Source of the DNA: Aquisalibacillus elongatus
GTDB lineage: Bacteria > Bacillota > Bacilli > Bacillales > Alkalibacillaceae
DNA: 64,000 bases
Assembly: GCF_003843875.1 (NCBI RefSeq)
Contig: NZ_RKRF01000009.1
Coordinates: 62,001-126,000, forward strand
Direction: 5' to 3'
The notes below the pieces were generated by a model, which was not told the DNA's origin, made no database searches, and saw nothing but the letters and a program-made list of their open reading frames with translations. This document shows positions 51,550 to 61,297 of this stretch, piece by piece. The number at the start of each line of letters is the position of its first letter. Position 1 is the stretch's first letter. Made by a program: the position numbers and the translations under genes.

Positions 51550-52965
51550 TTACCAAATCCAGACGGCAATAAGCGTTGACAGGATCAGGCCGATGATAAC
51601 AGGGATAAAGTTTTTTCTGGCGAGCTCTAAAGCAGAGACGCCACAAAAGCCTGCTACCGCAACAAGCGAAGACCATGCGACAATAGTTCCGCCTCCAGTC
51701 CAAATCGATCCCATCTGACCGATTGCTGCGAGTGTTGATGGTTCTAATCCACCAGTCGCTAACGCACCTGATAATGAACCAGTCAGAGGCAATCCTGAAA
51801 ATCCAGAGCCATCTAAACCTGTAATAATCCCAATGATGAGAATACCTAATGCGGTTAGAAATGCGCTTTCAGGAATGGCGTTTTGACCAGCTGCAACTAG
51901 GTCGAATAGTAATGCTGGAGGTTCTGCTTCTCCCATCGATAAAATACTCCCTGAGAAATCACCACTTCCTAGGAAGAAAAATCCCGCTATTGGAATGACC
52001 GGCCCCATGGCTTTAAAAGCAAAGACAAACCCGCTGACAATATGCTCACTAATTCGGTCCAATGCTTTTACTTTTCCAAACGCCAAAGTTGCAAAAGCAA
52101 GGAGTAAAACGGCTACTCCACCAATTAATGCAGCACCATCGCCACCTTCAAATCCACCGGAACGTCCACCTTCAAATTTGGTGTAAACCATAAAGATCAT
52201 TACAGCAAGCATGGATAACGGAACTAAAACAGCAAAGAATTTTTTCCAGTTCTCACTCGTTCCAGTAACCTCTGCTTCCTCTTGACCTGGGAGTTGTTTT
52301 AAGGCTTCTTCATTTAATGGGTCATTTGGCTTTCTAATCTTTTTACGAATCATCAAATAGACTAAGCCAAGAGCTATAACACCTGTAATTAGTGATAATA
52401 CTAGCGCTTTATCTGCTACAGCTGCTGTATCAACCCCTGCAGCTGTGGCACTTAACATGGGTGCCACCTGAATGACGTAATCCGAAGACAACGCCATCCC
52501 TTGCCCAGCTAAAGCCACAACCATGGCGGCTCCCATCACCGGCATACCGACACGTACAGCGGCAGGAATGAGTAAAGCTCCAATTAAAGGAACGGCTGGC
52601 GTCGGCCAGAAAAATAGAGAAATGATAAATGTAACCCCTAGAAGTACGAAGAATGCGACATGGCCATTCGTCATGATGCGTTGAACTGGCGCAATCATTT
52701 GCTGATCTGCTCCTAGATCTTTTAACGAATGAAGTAAGGCAACCATAAACGTGATAATTAAAAATATACTAAACAATTCTTTTGCCGCAGTTAAGTTGGC
52801 GTTAAATACGGCTGTGAAACCTGTTATAATACTACCTTTATATACCCACGCAACAAGGAATGTTCCAAGCAGTGTCGGGAGCACAACACCTTTACGAAAC
52901 ACCATCGTTAAAATTACAATCAACGTCACAAGCGCATACAACCAATGCGCAAGAGTTAACTCCAT
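51550..52965 (-). CDS. Ion-transporter-superfamily permease, substrate unknown
   Basis: About 471 residues with about 11-12 membrane helices and two internal Gly/Pro-rich re-entrant loops (FWPTPAVPLIGALLIPAAVRVGMP at about 110; GLDGSGFSGLPLTGSLSGALATGGLEPSTLAAIGQMGSI at about 395). This duplicated pattern is seen in GntP/C4-dicarboxylate-type secondary transporters. The ATG at 52965 follows AAAGGGGG; a longer start would bury it. The gene has no catabolic neighbours that point to a substrate. Confidence 0.78.
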   Translation of the reverse strand: MELTLAHWLYALVTLIVILTMVFRKGVVLPTLLGTFLVAWVYKGSIITGFTAVFNANLTAAKELFSIFLIITFMVALLHSLKDLGADQQMIAPVQRIMTNGHVAFFVLLGVTFIISLFFWPTPAVPLIGALLIPAAVRVGMPVMGAAMVVALAGQGMALSSDYVIQVAPMLSATAAGVDTAAVADKALVLSLITGVIALGLVYLMIRKKIRKPNDPLNEEALKQLPGQEEAEVTGTSENWKKFFAVLVPLSMLAVMIFMVYTKFEGGRSGGFEGGDGAALIGGVAVLLLAFATLAFGKVKALDRISEHIVSGFVFAFKAMGPVIPIAGFFFLGSGDFSGSILSMGEAEPPALLFDLVAAGQNAIPESAFLTALGILIIGIITGLDGSGFSGLPLTGSLSGALATGGLEPSTLAAIGQMGSIWTGGGTIVAWSSLVAVAGFCGVSALELARKNFIPVIIGLILSTLIAVWIW

Positions 52966-53083
52966 TTTGATGTCCCCCTTTTGGAACATCATATGCACAA
53001 CCGCCTATATTGGTGAGCTCAATTACTTAATGTGACGCACTATTTTTGTTGGTGGTGTCTCTATGATTAGTTAACCTGTTCCA

Positions 53084-53251
53084 ATTAACATTTAAGCCTG
53101 TTCTATTAACATTTAATGTATTCAAATTAACATTTAGTGTATTCTAATTAACATTAATTACGTTTCTATTATCGTTTAATGAGTTCTAATTAACAAAAAA
53201 TGCATCTCTATTAACATTTACTAATTGCTAATTAACACTTACAGGATTTTA
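53084..53251. repeat. Eight tandem 21-bp degenerate repeats (ATTAACATTTA core)
   Basis: ATTAAC words begin at 53084, 53105, 53126, 53147, 53168 (as ATTATC), 53189, 53210 and 53231, every gap exactly 21 bp. The core ATTAACATTTA is followed by a looser TG..TTCTA. There is no open frame on either strand. It lies between the terminator of the FMN reductase gene and the start region of the permease gene. Confidence 0.92.
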
Positions 53252-53255
53252 TCGC

Positions 53256-53289
53256 AAAAAAGCCTAACCATCCTGGTGGCTAGGCTTTT
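53256..53289 (-). terminator. Terminator of the FMN reductase gene
   Basis: The stem AAAGCCTA/TAGGCTTT with an inner ACCA/TGGT pair is followed by TTTTTT on the minus strand. Confidence 0.88.
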
Positions 53290-53292
53290 GAA

Positions 53293-53865
53293 TTAAACTA
53301 ATACGCCATCTTTCTTATAACGATTAGAAGTATCAATCAAACGTTTGATTAAATTTTGAACAACGTCACGTTTTTGTTCATTCAGTATTAAACGCCCGTC
53401 TTGAATTTTTTCATCCACAAAACTTAGCATCAGACGTGGCTGGTTTGGGACTTCAACGTCCATATGGCTTAAGCTCTCGCGTAAATGAAGTTGGGATTTT
53501 AATGTTCCGCCTCTACCTGGTGAAGCACCAACAATCCCTGCTACTTTCCCTTTAAGTGAGCTTTGTCCAGCTGGACGTGATAGCCAATCAATTCCATTTT
53601 TCAACACACCCGGTATTGAACCATTATACTCAGGAGTTGCTATTAGAATTATATCAGCTGACTCTACTTTCTCTTTAAAATCTTCAACGCTACTAGGAAG
53701 TGGCTCCTCATGATCTTGATTAAATACTGGTACGTTTGAATAGTCTACATATTCATATGTCACGTCAGAAGGTAGTTCTTGCACAACCGCATCTAACAGT
53801 TTTTTATTAATAGAATCTTTACGATGGCTTCCAGACAACCCAATTAGTTTCAACTTATTATCCAT
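53293..53865 (-). CDS. NAD(P)H-dependent FMN reductase (flavodoxin-like)
   Basis: A 190-residue FMN_red family enzyme. The FMN phosphate loop is GLSGSHRKDSINKKLL at the start, and TPEYNGSIPGVLKNGIDWLS (about 78) is the isoalloxazine-binding signature. It reduces FMN, quinones or azo compounds with NAD(P)H. Its 3' part contains a second copy of the AATCAAACGTTTGATT palindrome. Confidence 0.93.
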   Translation of the reverse strand: MDNKLKLIGLSGSHRKDSINKKLLDAVVQELPSDVTYEYVDYSNVPVFNQDHEEPLPSSVEDFKEKVESADIILIATPEYNGSIPGVLKNGIDWLSRPAGQSSLKGKVAGIVGASPGRGGTLKSQLHLRESLSHMDVEVPNQPRLMLSFVDEKIQDGRLILNEQKRDVVQNLIKRLIDTSNRYKKDGVLV

Positions 53866-53976
53866 TACAATCCACTCCTATGTTGTAAAGTCTAGTTTAA
53901 TCATACGTGAGTTGAAAACCTTATTTCAAATAAAGTGCATAGGTTTTTAATTGTCAAAAACGCTTTATAATGGTAA

Positions 53977-55164
<1,188 letters not shown>

Positions 55165-55190
55165 AACAGAGCATGTAAGGACGTGTCGCA

Positions 55191-56351
55191 ATGAAAATCG
55201 CAATCATCACCGAAACATTCGTCCCCTCCACAGATGGTGTTGTTACCAGGCTTAAGGCATGTATCCAATATTTCCATAAGCAGGGTCATGACGTAAGAGT
55301 TATTGCACCTGACCTTGGAGAAACCCACTTTAATGGGGCGAAGATTGACGGAATCCCTGCGAGAACATTACCTTTTTATCGATCTAAAAAGTTCGCTTTA
55401 CCATCTCGTAAAATAAAAACATTATTAGAGGATTATAATCCTGATATTGTACATGTGGTAAACCCCGCATTATTAGGTATGACAGGAGTTTATTATGCTA
55501 AGAAATTAGGATATCCGATGCTCGCTTCTTATCATACTCAAGTACCTAAATATGCAGATTACTACAATCTATCTGTTTTTAAAGGATTTCTGTGGTGGTA
55601 CTTTAGAAAACTTCACAATAAGGCTGATTTAAATCTTTGTACATCTGAGTCCGTTAAATCCGAACTTCTAGAACACGACTTTAAGAATGTACGCGTGTGG
55701 AAACGCGGGGTAGACACAGAGCTCTTTCACCCAAAAAAATCTAGCCAAGACATGCGTGAATACTTAACGAATGGACAAACTGATAAAACATTATTATTAT
55801 TTGTCGGAAGATTGGCTTCAGAAAAGGAGATCGAAAAAATACGTGGTGTACTAGATGCTTCAGATGATTTTGTTCTCGCGATCGTTGGTGACGGACCTTA
55901 CCGCGAGCAATTAGAAGAACACTTCAAAGGGACAAACACTATTTTTACAGGCTTTATGCATGGTGAAGAATTAGCACAAGTATACGCATCATCTGATGTG
56001 TTTGTTTTCCCATCAACAACTGAAACACTTGGACTTGTCATCTCTGAGGCGATGGCATCTGGAACACCACTAGTAGCTGCCAAAAGTGGACCCACATGTG
56101 AACAAATAGAAGACGGACGAACTGGGCTCCTCTATGATAAAGAGGTTGACCATGACTTTATAAACACAGTGCTTCAATTTAATGATGAGACATTACGCAA
56201 ACGCCTGGCTCAAAATGCAAGAAATGAAATTGAAAAACTTAACTGGGATACTCAATCTCAGCAAGTATTAACGTACTACGAAGAGATTATAGATCATTAT
56301 AGTCACACTTTTCAGCATACAGACTCAAAACCGATTGAAACAGGTGAGTAA
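55191..56351 (+). CDS. sqdX: Family-4 glycosyltransferase, SQD2/SqdX-like sulfoquinovosyltransferase
   Basis: A 386-residue GT-B enzyme. N-terminal TETFVPSTDGVVTRL is the acceptor-side glycine-rich loop type, LLFVGRLASEKEIEKI opens the nucleotide-sugar domain, and STTETLGLVISEAMASGTP carries the E-x7-E motif. It closely resembles SQD2/SqdX and the related mannosyl/diacylglycerol transferases. Its place right after sqdB indicates that it puts sulfoquinovose on diacylglycerol at the inner face of the membrane. By itself the sequence would be annotated only as a GT4 enzyme. Confidence 0.8.
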   Translation: MKIAIITETFVPSTDGVVTRLKACIQYFHKQGHDVRVIAPDLGETHFNGAKIDGIPARTLPFYRSKKFALPSRKIKTLLEDYNPDIVHVVNPALLGMTGVYYAKKLGYPMLASYHTQVPKYADYYNLSVFKGFLWWYFRKLHNKADLNLCTSESVKSELLEHDFKNVRVWKRGVDTELFHPKKSSQDMREYLTNGQTDKTLLLFVGRLASEKEIEKIRGVLDASDDFVLAIVGDGPYREQLEEHFKGTNTIFTGFMHGEELAQVYASSDVFVFPSTTETLGLVISEAMASGTPLVAAKSGPTCEQIEDGRTGLLYDKEVDHDFINTVLQFNDETLRKRLAQNARNEIEKLNWDTQSQQVLTYYEEIIDHYSHTFQHTDSKPIETGE

Positions 56352-56358
56352 GACGAAT

Positions 56359-56799
56359 ATGGGACAAAAGAAAAAAGGTCCGCTTCAATTTTTACAATTT
56401 AGTGCTATTGGCGCTGCCAATGCCGGTATTGATATTGGAACGCTCAATTTATTATTAATTCTTTTTCCAACTGATGAGAAATGGTTACTCGTTCTTTTTA
56501 ATACAATCGCTTATTCGTTAGCGATTATCAATAGCTATTTTTGGAATGCTCGATTCACATTTCAACGTTCAGCTGAAGGTAGTAAAAAACAAAGAAGTTT
56601 ATTTATCGTACAAGGTATTATAAGTCTCGGAGTAAGTAACGTTGTGTTCATTGCTAGCCATTCTCTAATCAGTTTTACCGAAATTCCAAATTGGTTACGT
56701 TACAATATTTCAAAAGGCTTAGCCATGTTTCTCTCATTTTTATCAAGCTTCTTTATGATTAAGTACATCGTATTCAAAGATTTTGAATCAAATCGCTAA
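56359..56799 (+). CDS. GtrA-family membrane protein
   Basis: About 146 residues with four membrane helices: FLQFSAIGAANAGIDIGTLNLLL is the GtrA signature, followed by NSYFWNARFTFQ, ISLGVSNVVFIASHSL and LAMFLSFLSSFFMIKYIVFKD. GtrA proteins are thought to flip lipid-linked sugars. The start is taken at ATG 56359; GTG 56344 inside the glycosyltransferase end is an alternative. Within this operon it may translocate sulfoglycolipid or a precursor. Confidence 0.85.
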   Translation: MGQKKKGPLQFLQFSAIGAANAGIDIGTLNLLLILFPTDEKWLLVLFNTIAYSLAIINSYFWNARFTFQRSAEGSKKQRSLFIVQGIISLGVSNVVFIASHSLISFTEIPNWLRYNISKGLAMFLSFLSSFFMIKYIVFKDFESNR

Positions 56800-56813
56800 A
56801 TACTGATTTTTTG

Positions 56814-56847
56814 AACCCTTAAGTTGATCAACTTAAGGGTTTTTATT
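56814..56847 (+). terminator. Terminator of the sulfolipid operon
   Basis: A 28-bp palindrome (AACCCTTAAGTT/AACTTAAGGGTT around GATC) is followed by a T run. Confidence 0.92.
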
Positions 56848-57055
56848 TACCCCTTTTTAGAAATAAAATCGATTATATTTTCAGAAACGTCTTTCTCAAA
56901 AATTTACTTTTCGAGCGTTTTTTAGTCACTTTTTGTCATTTTTGGGTAAGAAAATTAAATTTTCTTATTTCTTTTCATATTTTTTTATGAACCTATACCA
57001 AGTGACAAAAATCGGATTTAGCCATATCTTTATGACTGCAAGGGGGATGAGGTAC

Positions 57056-57568
57056 ATGTCTAACATATTACAAGACCAAACTAGAGACTTTTGTGAGGTG
57101 TTGAATCAATATGAAAACATGATCTATCACCTCATATACAAGCTTAACATTCAGGACCGAGATGGAGAGTTTTATCAAACTGGTTTGATTGCCTTATGGG
57201 AGTCATACCAAAAGTACTACGGACGACCCACCTTCTCAAAAATTACTTACATAACGATCCGAAGTCGATTGATAGACTTAATCCGAAAAAAGAGTAGACA
57301 AATTGAACATGAGACGGTATCCGAATTTTTGCAGGACCAAGGAAGTTATCAAGACTCTATAGAACATTTTGACCCATATTTTTGGCAGATGGTACGTGAG
57401 GCCTTGTCTGAAAAGCAATGGATTTATGTTCAAAAACGAATTGTAGAAGGAAAAGCGATTAAAGATATCGCTGACGAAGAAGGAACCACCATCGATGCAG
57501 TTAAGGGGTGGGGAAAAGAAGTGAAACGAAAACTACGCCCTATTTTAGAACCATATGTGACCAGTTAA
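57056..57568 (+). CDS. Short sigma-70 family sigma factor (170 aa)
   Basis: Region 2 is visible as YENMIYHLIYKLNIQDRDGEFYQTGLIALWESYQKY and FSKITYITIRSRLIDLIRKK; a region 4-like helix-turn-helix is seen in SEKQWIYVQKRIVEGKAIKDIADEEGTTIDAVKGWGKEVKRKL. It lacks regions 1 and 3. It resembles the short SigH/ComX-type or YvrI-type factors of low-GC Gram positives more than ECF factors, but the exact group is uncertain. No anti-sigma gene is adjacent. The ATG at 57056 has AAGGGGG nine bases upstream; longer starts would cover the AT-rich leader. Confidence 0.8.
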   Translation: MSNILQDQTRDFCEVLNQYENMIYHLIYKLNIQDRDGEFYQTGLIALWESYQKYYGRPTFSKITYITIRSRLIDLIRKKSRQIEHETVSEFLQDQGSYQDSIEHFDPYFWQMVREALSEKQWIYVQKRIVEGKAIKDIADEEGTTIDAVKGWGKEVKRKLRPILEPYVTS

Positions 57569-57656
57569 TGACTGGTTTTTTTCTTATGTTTAAATGCTCT
57601 TAAAAACAGGTAAACAATAAATGAAAGCAATAAACTTGATAAAGGAGGCGATGTTC

Positions 57657-57755
57657 ATGTATCTATTTGATCCTCAATTACACAAATTTATGCTAAAGGA
57701 ACGTCACCAACGTTATCAAAAACAACAACGTGAAGCTAGCCAAGCAAAAAAATAA
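57657..57755 (+). CDS. Microprotein (32 aa)
   Basis: ATG lies eight bases after a perfect AAAGGAGG. The peptide starts MYLFDPQL, then has a basic, Gln-rich helix (KERHQRYQKQQREA) and ends with KK. The opening resembles the MFDI starts of two microproteins at 60969 and 61298. A further 9-codon frame with its own AAAGGAG site follows at 57775-57804. The role is unknown. Confidence 0.55.
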   Translation: MYLFDPQLHKFMLKERHQRYQKQQREASQAKK

Positions 57756-57803
57756 TTAGAAAGGAGATTCACACTTGAGCCATTCAGTTAAATACCTTTC
57801 GTA

Positions 57804-57846
57804 AAAAGTCCCTTCAACACCTATTAAACATGTTGAAGGGACTTTT
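57804..57846. terminator. Bidirectional terminator
   Basis: The stem AAAGTCCCTTCAAC/GTTGAAGGGACTTT is followed by T on both sides, ending the microprotein unit and the convergent dehydrogenase. Confidence 0.9.
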
Positions 57847-57857
57847 ATTAGGATCGA

Positions 57858-58706
57858 TTATTCAAAATATCTTAATATAGCAGCATGGTCTTCACTACCA
57901 TAACCGGAATCAGTAAGCTTTTGTAGCACCTCTTGGATATAAGAAGTCATAGGCAATGAGACATCTAATTGATTGGCTGTTTCCAAAACATTACCCAAGT
58001 CTTTCAGGTGAAGATCAATTTTAAAACCTGGTTCAAACTGATGGTCTATCATCATCGGGCCTTTGGCATCTAAAACGGCACTACCAGCTAATCCTCCTCG
58101 TATAGCTTCACGGAGTTTATTTAGGTCTACACCCATTTTTTCTCCTAAAACAAAGGCTTCTGACACGGCAGCAATATTTAATGCAACGACAATCTGGTTA
58201 GCTAATTTCGTTGAGTTGCCAGATCCAACACTCCCTACATGCACGACAGAGCCAGCCATAGTCTCTAACACAGGTTTATACTTAAGGAACGTCTCTTCAT
58301 CCCCTCCAACCATCATCGAGACCGTTCCTTCGATTGCTTTAGGTTCACCTCCACTTACTGGTGCATCTAAGAACTGAATCCCTTTTTCCTTCAGAACTTC
58401 CGCTACCTCCTGACTCGCTAGTGGCGCAATGGAACTCATATCAATGACGGCAGATCCCGGGACTAAACGATTTTTTATCTGGTCTATAACCTCTCTAACC
58501 TCAGGTGAGTTTGGCACCATCGTAAAAACAACATCGGATTGCTGGGCAATTTCTGCATAAGAATTCACAACTATAGCTCCAACTTCTTGCATTTCATCAT
58601 TGGTTTGAGGTTTTGAACTACAAATGACCACATCATAACCTGCTTGAATCAAATTCCTGCACATTGGCTTCCCCATAATGCCTAAACCAATAAATCCTAC
58701 TTTCAT
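57858..58706 (-). CDS. NAD(P)-dependent beta-hydroxyacid dehydrogenase
   Basis: About 282 residues of the 3-hydroxyisobutyrate/2-hydroxy-3-oxopropionate (tartronate semialdehyde) reductase group. The Rossmann loop KVGFIGLGIMGKPMCRNLIQAG is at the N-terminus, DAPVSGGEPKAIEGT (about 120) is the substrate loop and GSGNSTKLANQI contains the catalytic Lys. It reversibly oxidises a short beta-hydroxy acid. The ATG at 58706 follows GGGAGTG; upstream frame sequence is part of the CBS gene. It starts 16 bp after that gene. Confidence 0.9.
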   Translation of the reverse strand: MKVGFIGLGIMGKPMCRNLIQAGYDVVICSSKPQTNDEMQEVGAIVVNSYAEIAQQSDVVFTMVPNSPEVREVIDQIKNRLVPGSAVIDMSSIAPLASQEVAEVLKEKGIQFLDAPVSGGEPKAIEGTVSMMVGGDEETFLKYKPVLETMAGSVVHVGSVGSGNSTKLANQIVVALNIAAVSEAFVLGEKMGVDLNKLREAIRGGLAGSAVLDAKGPMMIDHQFEPGFKIDLHLKDLGNVLETANQLDVSLPMTSYIQEVLQKLTDSGYGSEDHAAILRYFE

Positions 58707-58722
58707 ATGTGTCACTCCCTTT

Positions 58723-59424
58723 TTATGGTATATCAATAATATCCCACGCTGATATAATGCCGAGTAATTTCTCTGAGGTTTTCCCATTATGCGTAATTAA
58801 AATTGCATCAATTCGGTCTTCCTTATTGACTTGTTCTTTAAAAATATCCTCAGCTTCATAAATCGTGACATCACGTGAGACAAAATGGTAGTTATCCGTG
58901 CCTTCTTCATATTCAATGAGTTCACTTAACATGGTTTCCTCACGTGATAATAGATCTTCTTCCACAGTTTTCGCTAACCAGTTCGTAATTCCGTTTGCGG
59001 TTAGTAAACCTTTAAACTCTTCCTTGTCGTACACCGGAAATTGCGAGAAGTTTGATTCCTTAATGACGGTTAGTACATCTGCTAACGAATCATTTACATC
59101 AAACGACTTAACTTCTTGCTGAAAAGTTGGAATCACCGTTTTCGGTTCCGTCAGTTCAGATAAAATCTTTTCTATTTTTTCGACGGTGGAGTCGTGGGGT
59201 TCAGCTATCACATATTCTGGCTCTGTACGTTCATGTACGATGGCATTACGCAAAACTGCAAACTCTAACAAATCGTCTTTAAACCGCTTAACCACTCGGT
59301 TTTGTTTATTGGCCTTGTATACTGCCTTCGAAAAAGATATATATTGCCCCTGCTGGTTTAAATCCTCATTTAACACTTTTTCGATCTTATTAAAAGCAAA
59401 TAAAAAACGCTCTGAATTCTTCAT
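58723..59424 (-). CDS. CBS-pair protein with an N-terminal helical domain
   Basis: A 233-residue cytoplasmic protein. Residues 1-75 form a helical domain, with RNAIVHERTEPEYVIAEPHDSTVEKIEKIL as a landmark typical of certain CBS proteins in Firmicutes. Two CBS motifs follow (about 95-150 and 170-232; QFPVYDKEEFKGLLTANGITNWL and DAILITHNGKTSEKLLGIISAWDI). They probably bind an adenine nucleotide or c-di-AMP. The dehydrogenase gene just downstream may be co-transcribed. Confidence 0.85.
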   Translation of the reverse strand: MKNSERFLFAFNKIEKVLNEDLNQQGQYISFSKAVYKANKQNRVVKRFKDDLLEFAVLRNAIVHERTEPEYVIAEPHDSTVEKIEKILSELTEPKTVIPTFQQEVKSFDVNDSLADVLTVIKESNFSQFPVYDKEEFKGLLTANGITNWLAKTVEEDLLSREETMLSELIEYEEGTDNYHFVSRDVTIYEAEDIFKEQVNKEDRIDAILITHNGKTSEKLLGIISAWDIIDIP

Positions 59425-59573
59425 AACTCGTAACCCCTCCTATACATCATCTTTCAGCACAACTAAAATGAACTCCTTCATAACTTAGCAATCTTTTACA
59501 TTATTTGCAGGAATGGAAAATTTTATATAGAAATATAAGTTTAATGAAATGTGATTTTTAAGGAGCCATGTGT

Positions 59574-60668
59574 ATGGAAAAGACTTACTTTTTTACTGGA
59601 TTCCCTGGATTTTTAGCTAGGAACCTTGTGACACAGCTTTTAAATGATCAGAACGTAAAAGACCTATATGTTCTAGTTTTGCCTAAGATGGCTGATCAAG
59701 CGGAGAAGGAAATTGAACAGCTAGTTTTTACAGGCAATATTAATCGTGATCAAATTCATATTTTGTATGGAGATATTACAAAACACAATCTTGGATTAGA
59801 TGATGAAAACCATATGCTGCTATCAGAAAACGTGACCCACTTGTTTCACTTAGCCGCTATCTATGACCTTGCAGTACCTAAAGATATAGCCTACAACGTC
59901 AATGTCACCGGGACTAAGAATGTGAATAACTGGGTCCTACAACTTAGAAAACTGCAACGTTATGTGTATTTTAGTACCGCTTATGTATCTGGAACGCGTG
60001 AAGGAGTAATTCTTGAAACAGAACTTGAAAAAGGACAATCTTTTAAAAACTATTATGAATACACAAAATATGAAGCAGAAGTTTTAGTAGAGCAGATCAA
60101 GGATGAAGCGCCAGTTACGATTATTCGCCCCGGAGTTGTGTGCGGCCATTCTAAAACAGGTGAAACCATTAAATTTGACGGTCCATATTTTATGCTCAAT
60201 ATATTTGACTCATTAAAACGTCTACCAGTCATTCCGTATATAGGACGCAGTGATGGAATGGGCAATTTTGTTCCTGTCGACTATATCTTCAAAGCAACTA
60301 TTTATTTAGCACATCTAGAGTCAGGTTCTGGCAAAACTTATCACTTAGCAGATCCAAATCCTTATAAGATGCGGGATGTTTACCGCATGTTAATGAAAGA
60401 ATATCTCGGTAAAGACCCAAAATGGGCTATACCATTACCTGTTGCCAAACTAGGATTATCACTTCGTTTGATGCGAAGATGGCTTGGAGTTGAAAAGGAA
60501 TCTCTTGATTACTCTATCATTAACGTGAATCATGACTGCCAGCAAGCCCAAGAAGATCTAAAAGGGTCAGGCATTCAATGTCCTGACTTTAAAGACGTGG
60601 TTCCTGCTATGGTTCAATATTATCAACAGTATAAAGATCATCCAGATTATCAAGTACCGATTAATTAA
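59574..60668 (+). CDS. SDR family protein (NAD-binding 4, thioester/fatty acyl reductase-like)
   Basis: About 364 residues with the nucleotide loop TGFPGFLARNLVTQLL, VTHLFHLAAIYDL, and a YxxxK pair in NYYEYTKYEAEVL. The C-terminal third (DRY-type helices near MLMKEYLGKDPKWAIPLPVAKL) is typical of the male-sterility/thioester-reductase-like branch. It may act on a lipid or acyl-linked sugar; the substrate is unknown. The ATG at 59574 follows AAGGAG by eight bases; ATG 59568 is too close. Confidence 0.87.
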   Translation: MEKTYFFTGFPGFLARNLVTQLLNDQNVKDLYVLVLPKMADQAEKEIEQLVFTGNINRDQIHILYGDITKHNLGLDDENHMLLSENVTHLFHLAAIYDLAVPKDIAYNVNVTGTKNVNNWVLQLRKLQRYVYFSTAYVSGTREGVILETELEKGQSFKNYYEYTKYEAEVLVEQIKDEAPVTIIRPGVVCGHSKTGETIKFDGPYFMLNIFDSLKRLPVIPYIGRSDGMGNFVPVDYIFKATIYLAHLESGSGKTYHLADPNPYKMRDVYRMLMKEYLGKDPKWAIPLPVAKLGLSLRLMRRWLGVEKESLDYSIINVNHDCQQAQEDLKGSGIQCPDFKDVVPAMVQYYQQYKDHPDYQVPIN

Positions 60669-60672
60669 CATT

Positions 60673-60840
60673 TTACACACAGTTTGTTGATAAACTTGTG
60701 AGTAACTGGGGAAAAGTCCACATTTTTTGTGGACTTTTTCTTTTGTTTTGGGGATTAAATTGAAATTCACAAACAGATGTTCTTAATTTTTGTGGATAAG
60801 TTGGTGGTTGTTAACTACTGCTTGTGGACAATGTGTATAA
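60673..60840. promoter_or_regulatory. Cluster of DnaA-box-like sites
   Basis: Six 9-mers match TTATNCACA (either strand) with at most one mismatch: 60673-60681 (TTACACACA), 60685-60693, 60697-60705, 60791-60799 (TGTGGATAA, exact), 60823-60831 (TGTGGACAA) and 60832-60840 (TGTGTATAA, exact). Five point the same way. There is no dnaA, dnaN or other origin gene nearby, so this is not oriC; a DnaA-titrating or regulatory cluster is more likely. Confidence 0.7.
60712..60739 (+). terminator. Terminator of the SDR gene
   Basis: The 11-bp stem AAAAGTCCACA/TGTGGACTTTT is followed by a T run, within the DnaA-box cluster. Confidence 0.8.
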
Positions 60841-60968
60841 CATGTTAACTAAAAGTCGGATATAAAAATCAGCCTGCAGGATGAATACATTTCAATCCTG
60901 GTACCGTTAAGAAAAACCCCGTTACCGCGTAAACTAAGATTAGAACATAACAAATGGAGGTTTTCAAA

Positions 60969-61127
60969 ATGTTTGATATATATAATGCACATTTAACCAG
61001 GATTGAGGATTTGAGAAATGAATGCTTAGAACAACAACAAATTCACCAGATCACTCAAGAGCAAAGTCGTAAGAACCGCATTTTCCGACATGTTTGGAAT
61101 AGAAAACATCAAAGTAAATTAGCATAA
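60969..61127 (+). CDS. Microprotein (52 aa), MFDI family
   Basis: ATG follows GGAGG by eight or nine bases. The peptide starts MFDIYNAH, then TRIEDLRNECLEQQQ, and ends in a basic tail (NRIFRHVWNRKHQSK). It has no signal peptide or membrane helix. The MFDI...RI.DLR pattern is shared with the 28-codon gene at 61298. The start, strong ribosome site and paralogy support translation, but the function is unknown. Confidence 0.62.
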   Translation: MFDIYNAHLTRIEDLRNECLEQQQIHQITQEQSRKNRIFRHVWNRKHQSKLA

Positions 61128-61297
61128 TTAGAAAGAGTATTGGCCTCCCCCCGATACTCTTTCTGAACAAATTGTGAACAAAAGCGCTTACATTTAAAAT
61201 CCACATAAAAAAGTGGTGTGGATTAGTTGCCTTTAAGAAATGAGAGTAATATAATAACTTTTGGCTTAAGGAAATTTTAGCCATAGGAGGGATTTGC

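Noticed and set aside
53084..53251. CRISPR array
   Set aside because: The conserved part is only about 11 bp, spacers are about 10 bp and no cas gene is near.
56933..57055. Longer start for the short sigma factor
   Set aside because: The extension is Phe/Tyr-rich, covers an AT-rich leader and has no ribosome site, whereas 57056 has AAGGGGG at good spacing.
60673..60840. Replication origin
   Set aside because: No dnaA, dnaN or AT-rich unwinding element, and no replication gene next to it, despite the DnaA boxes.
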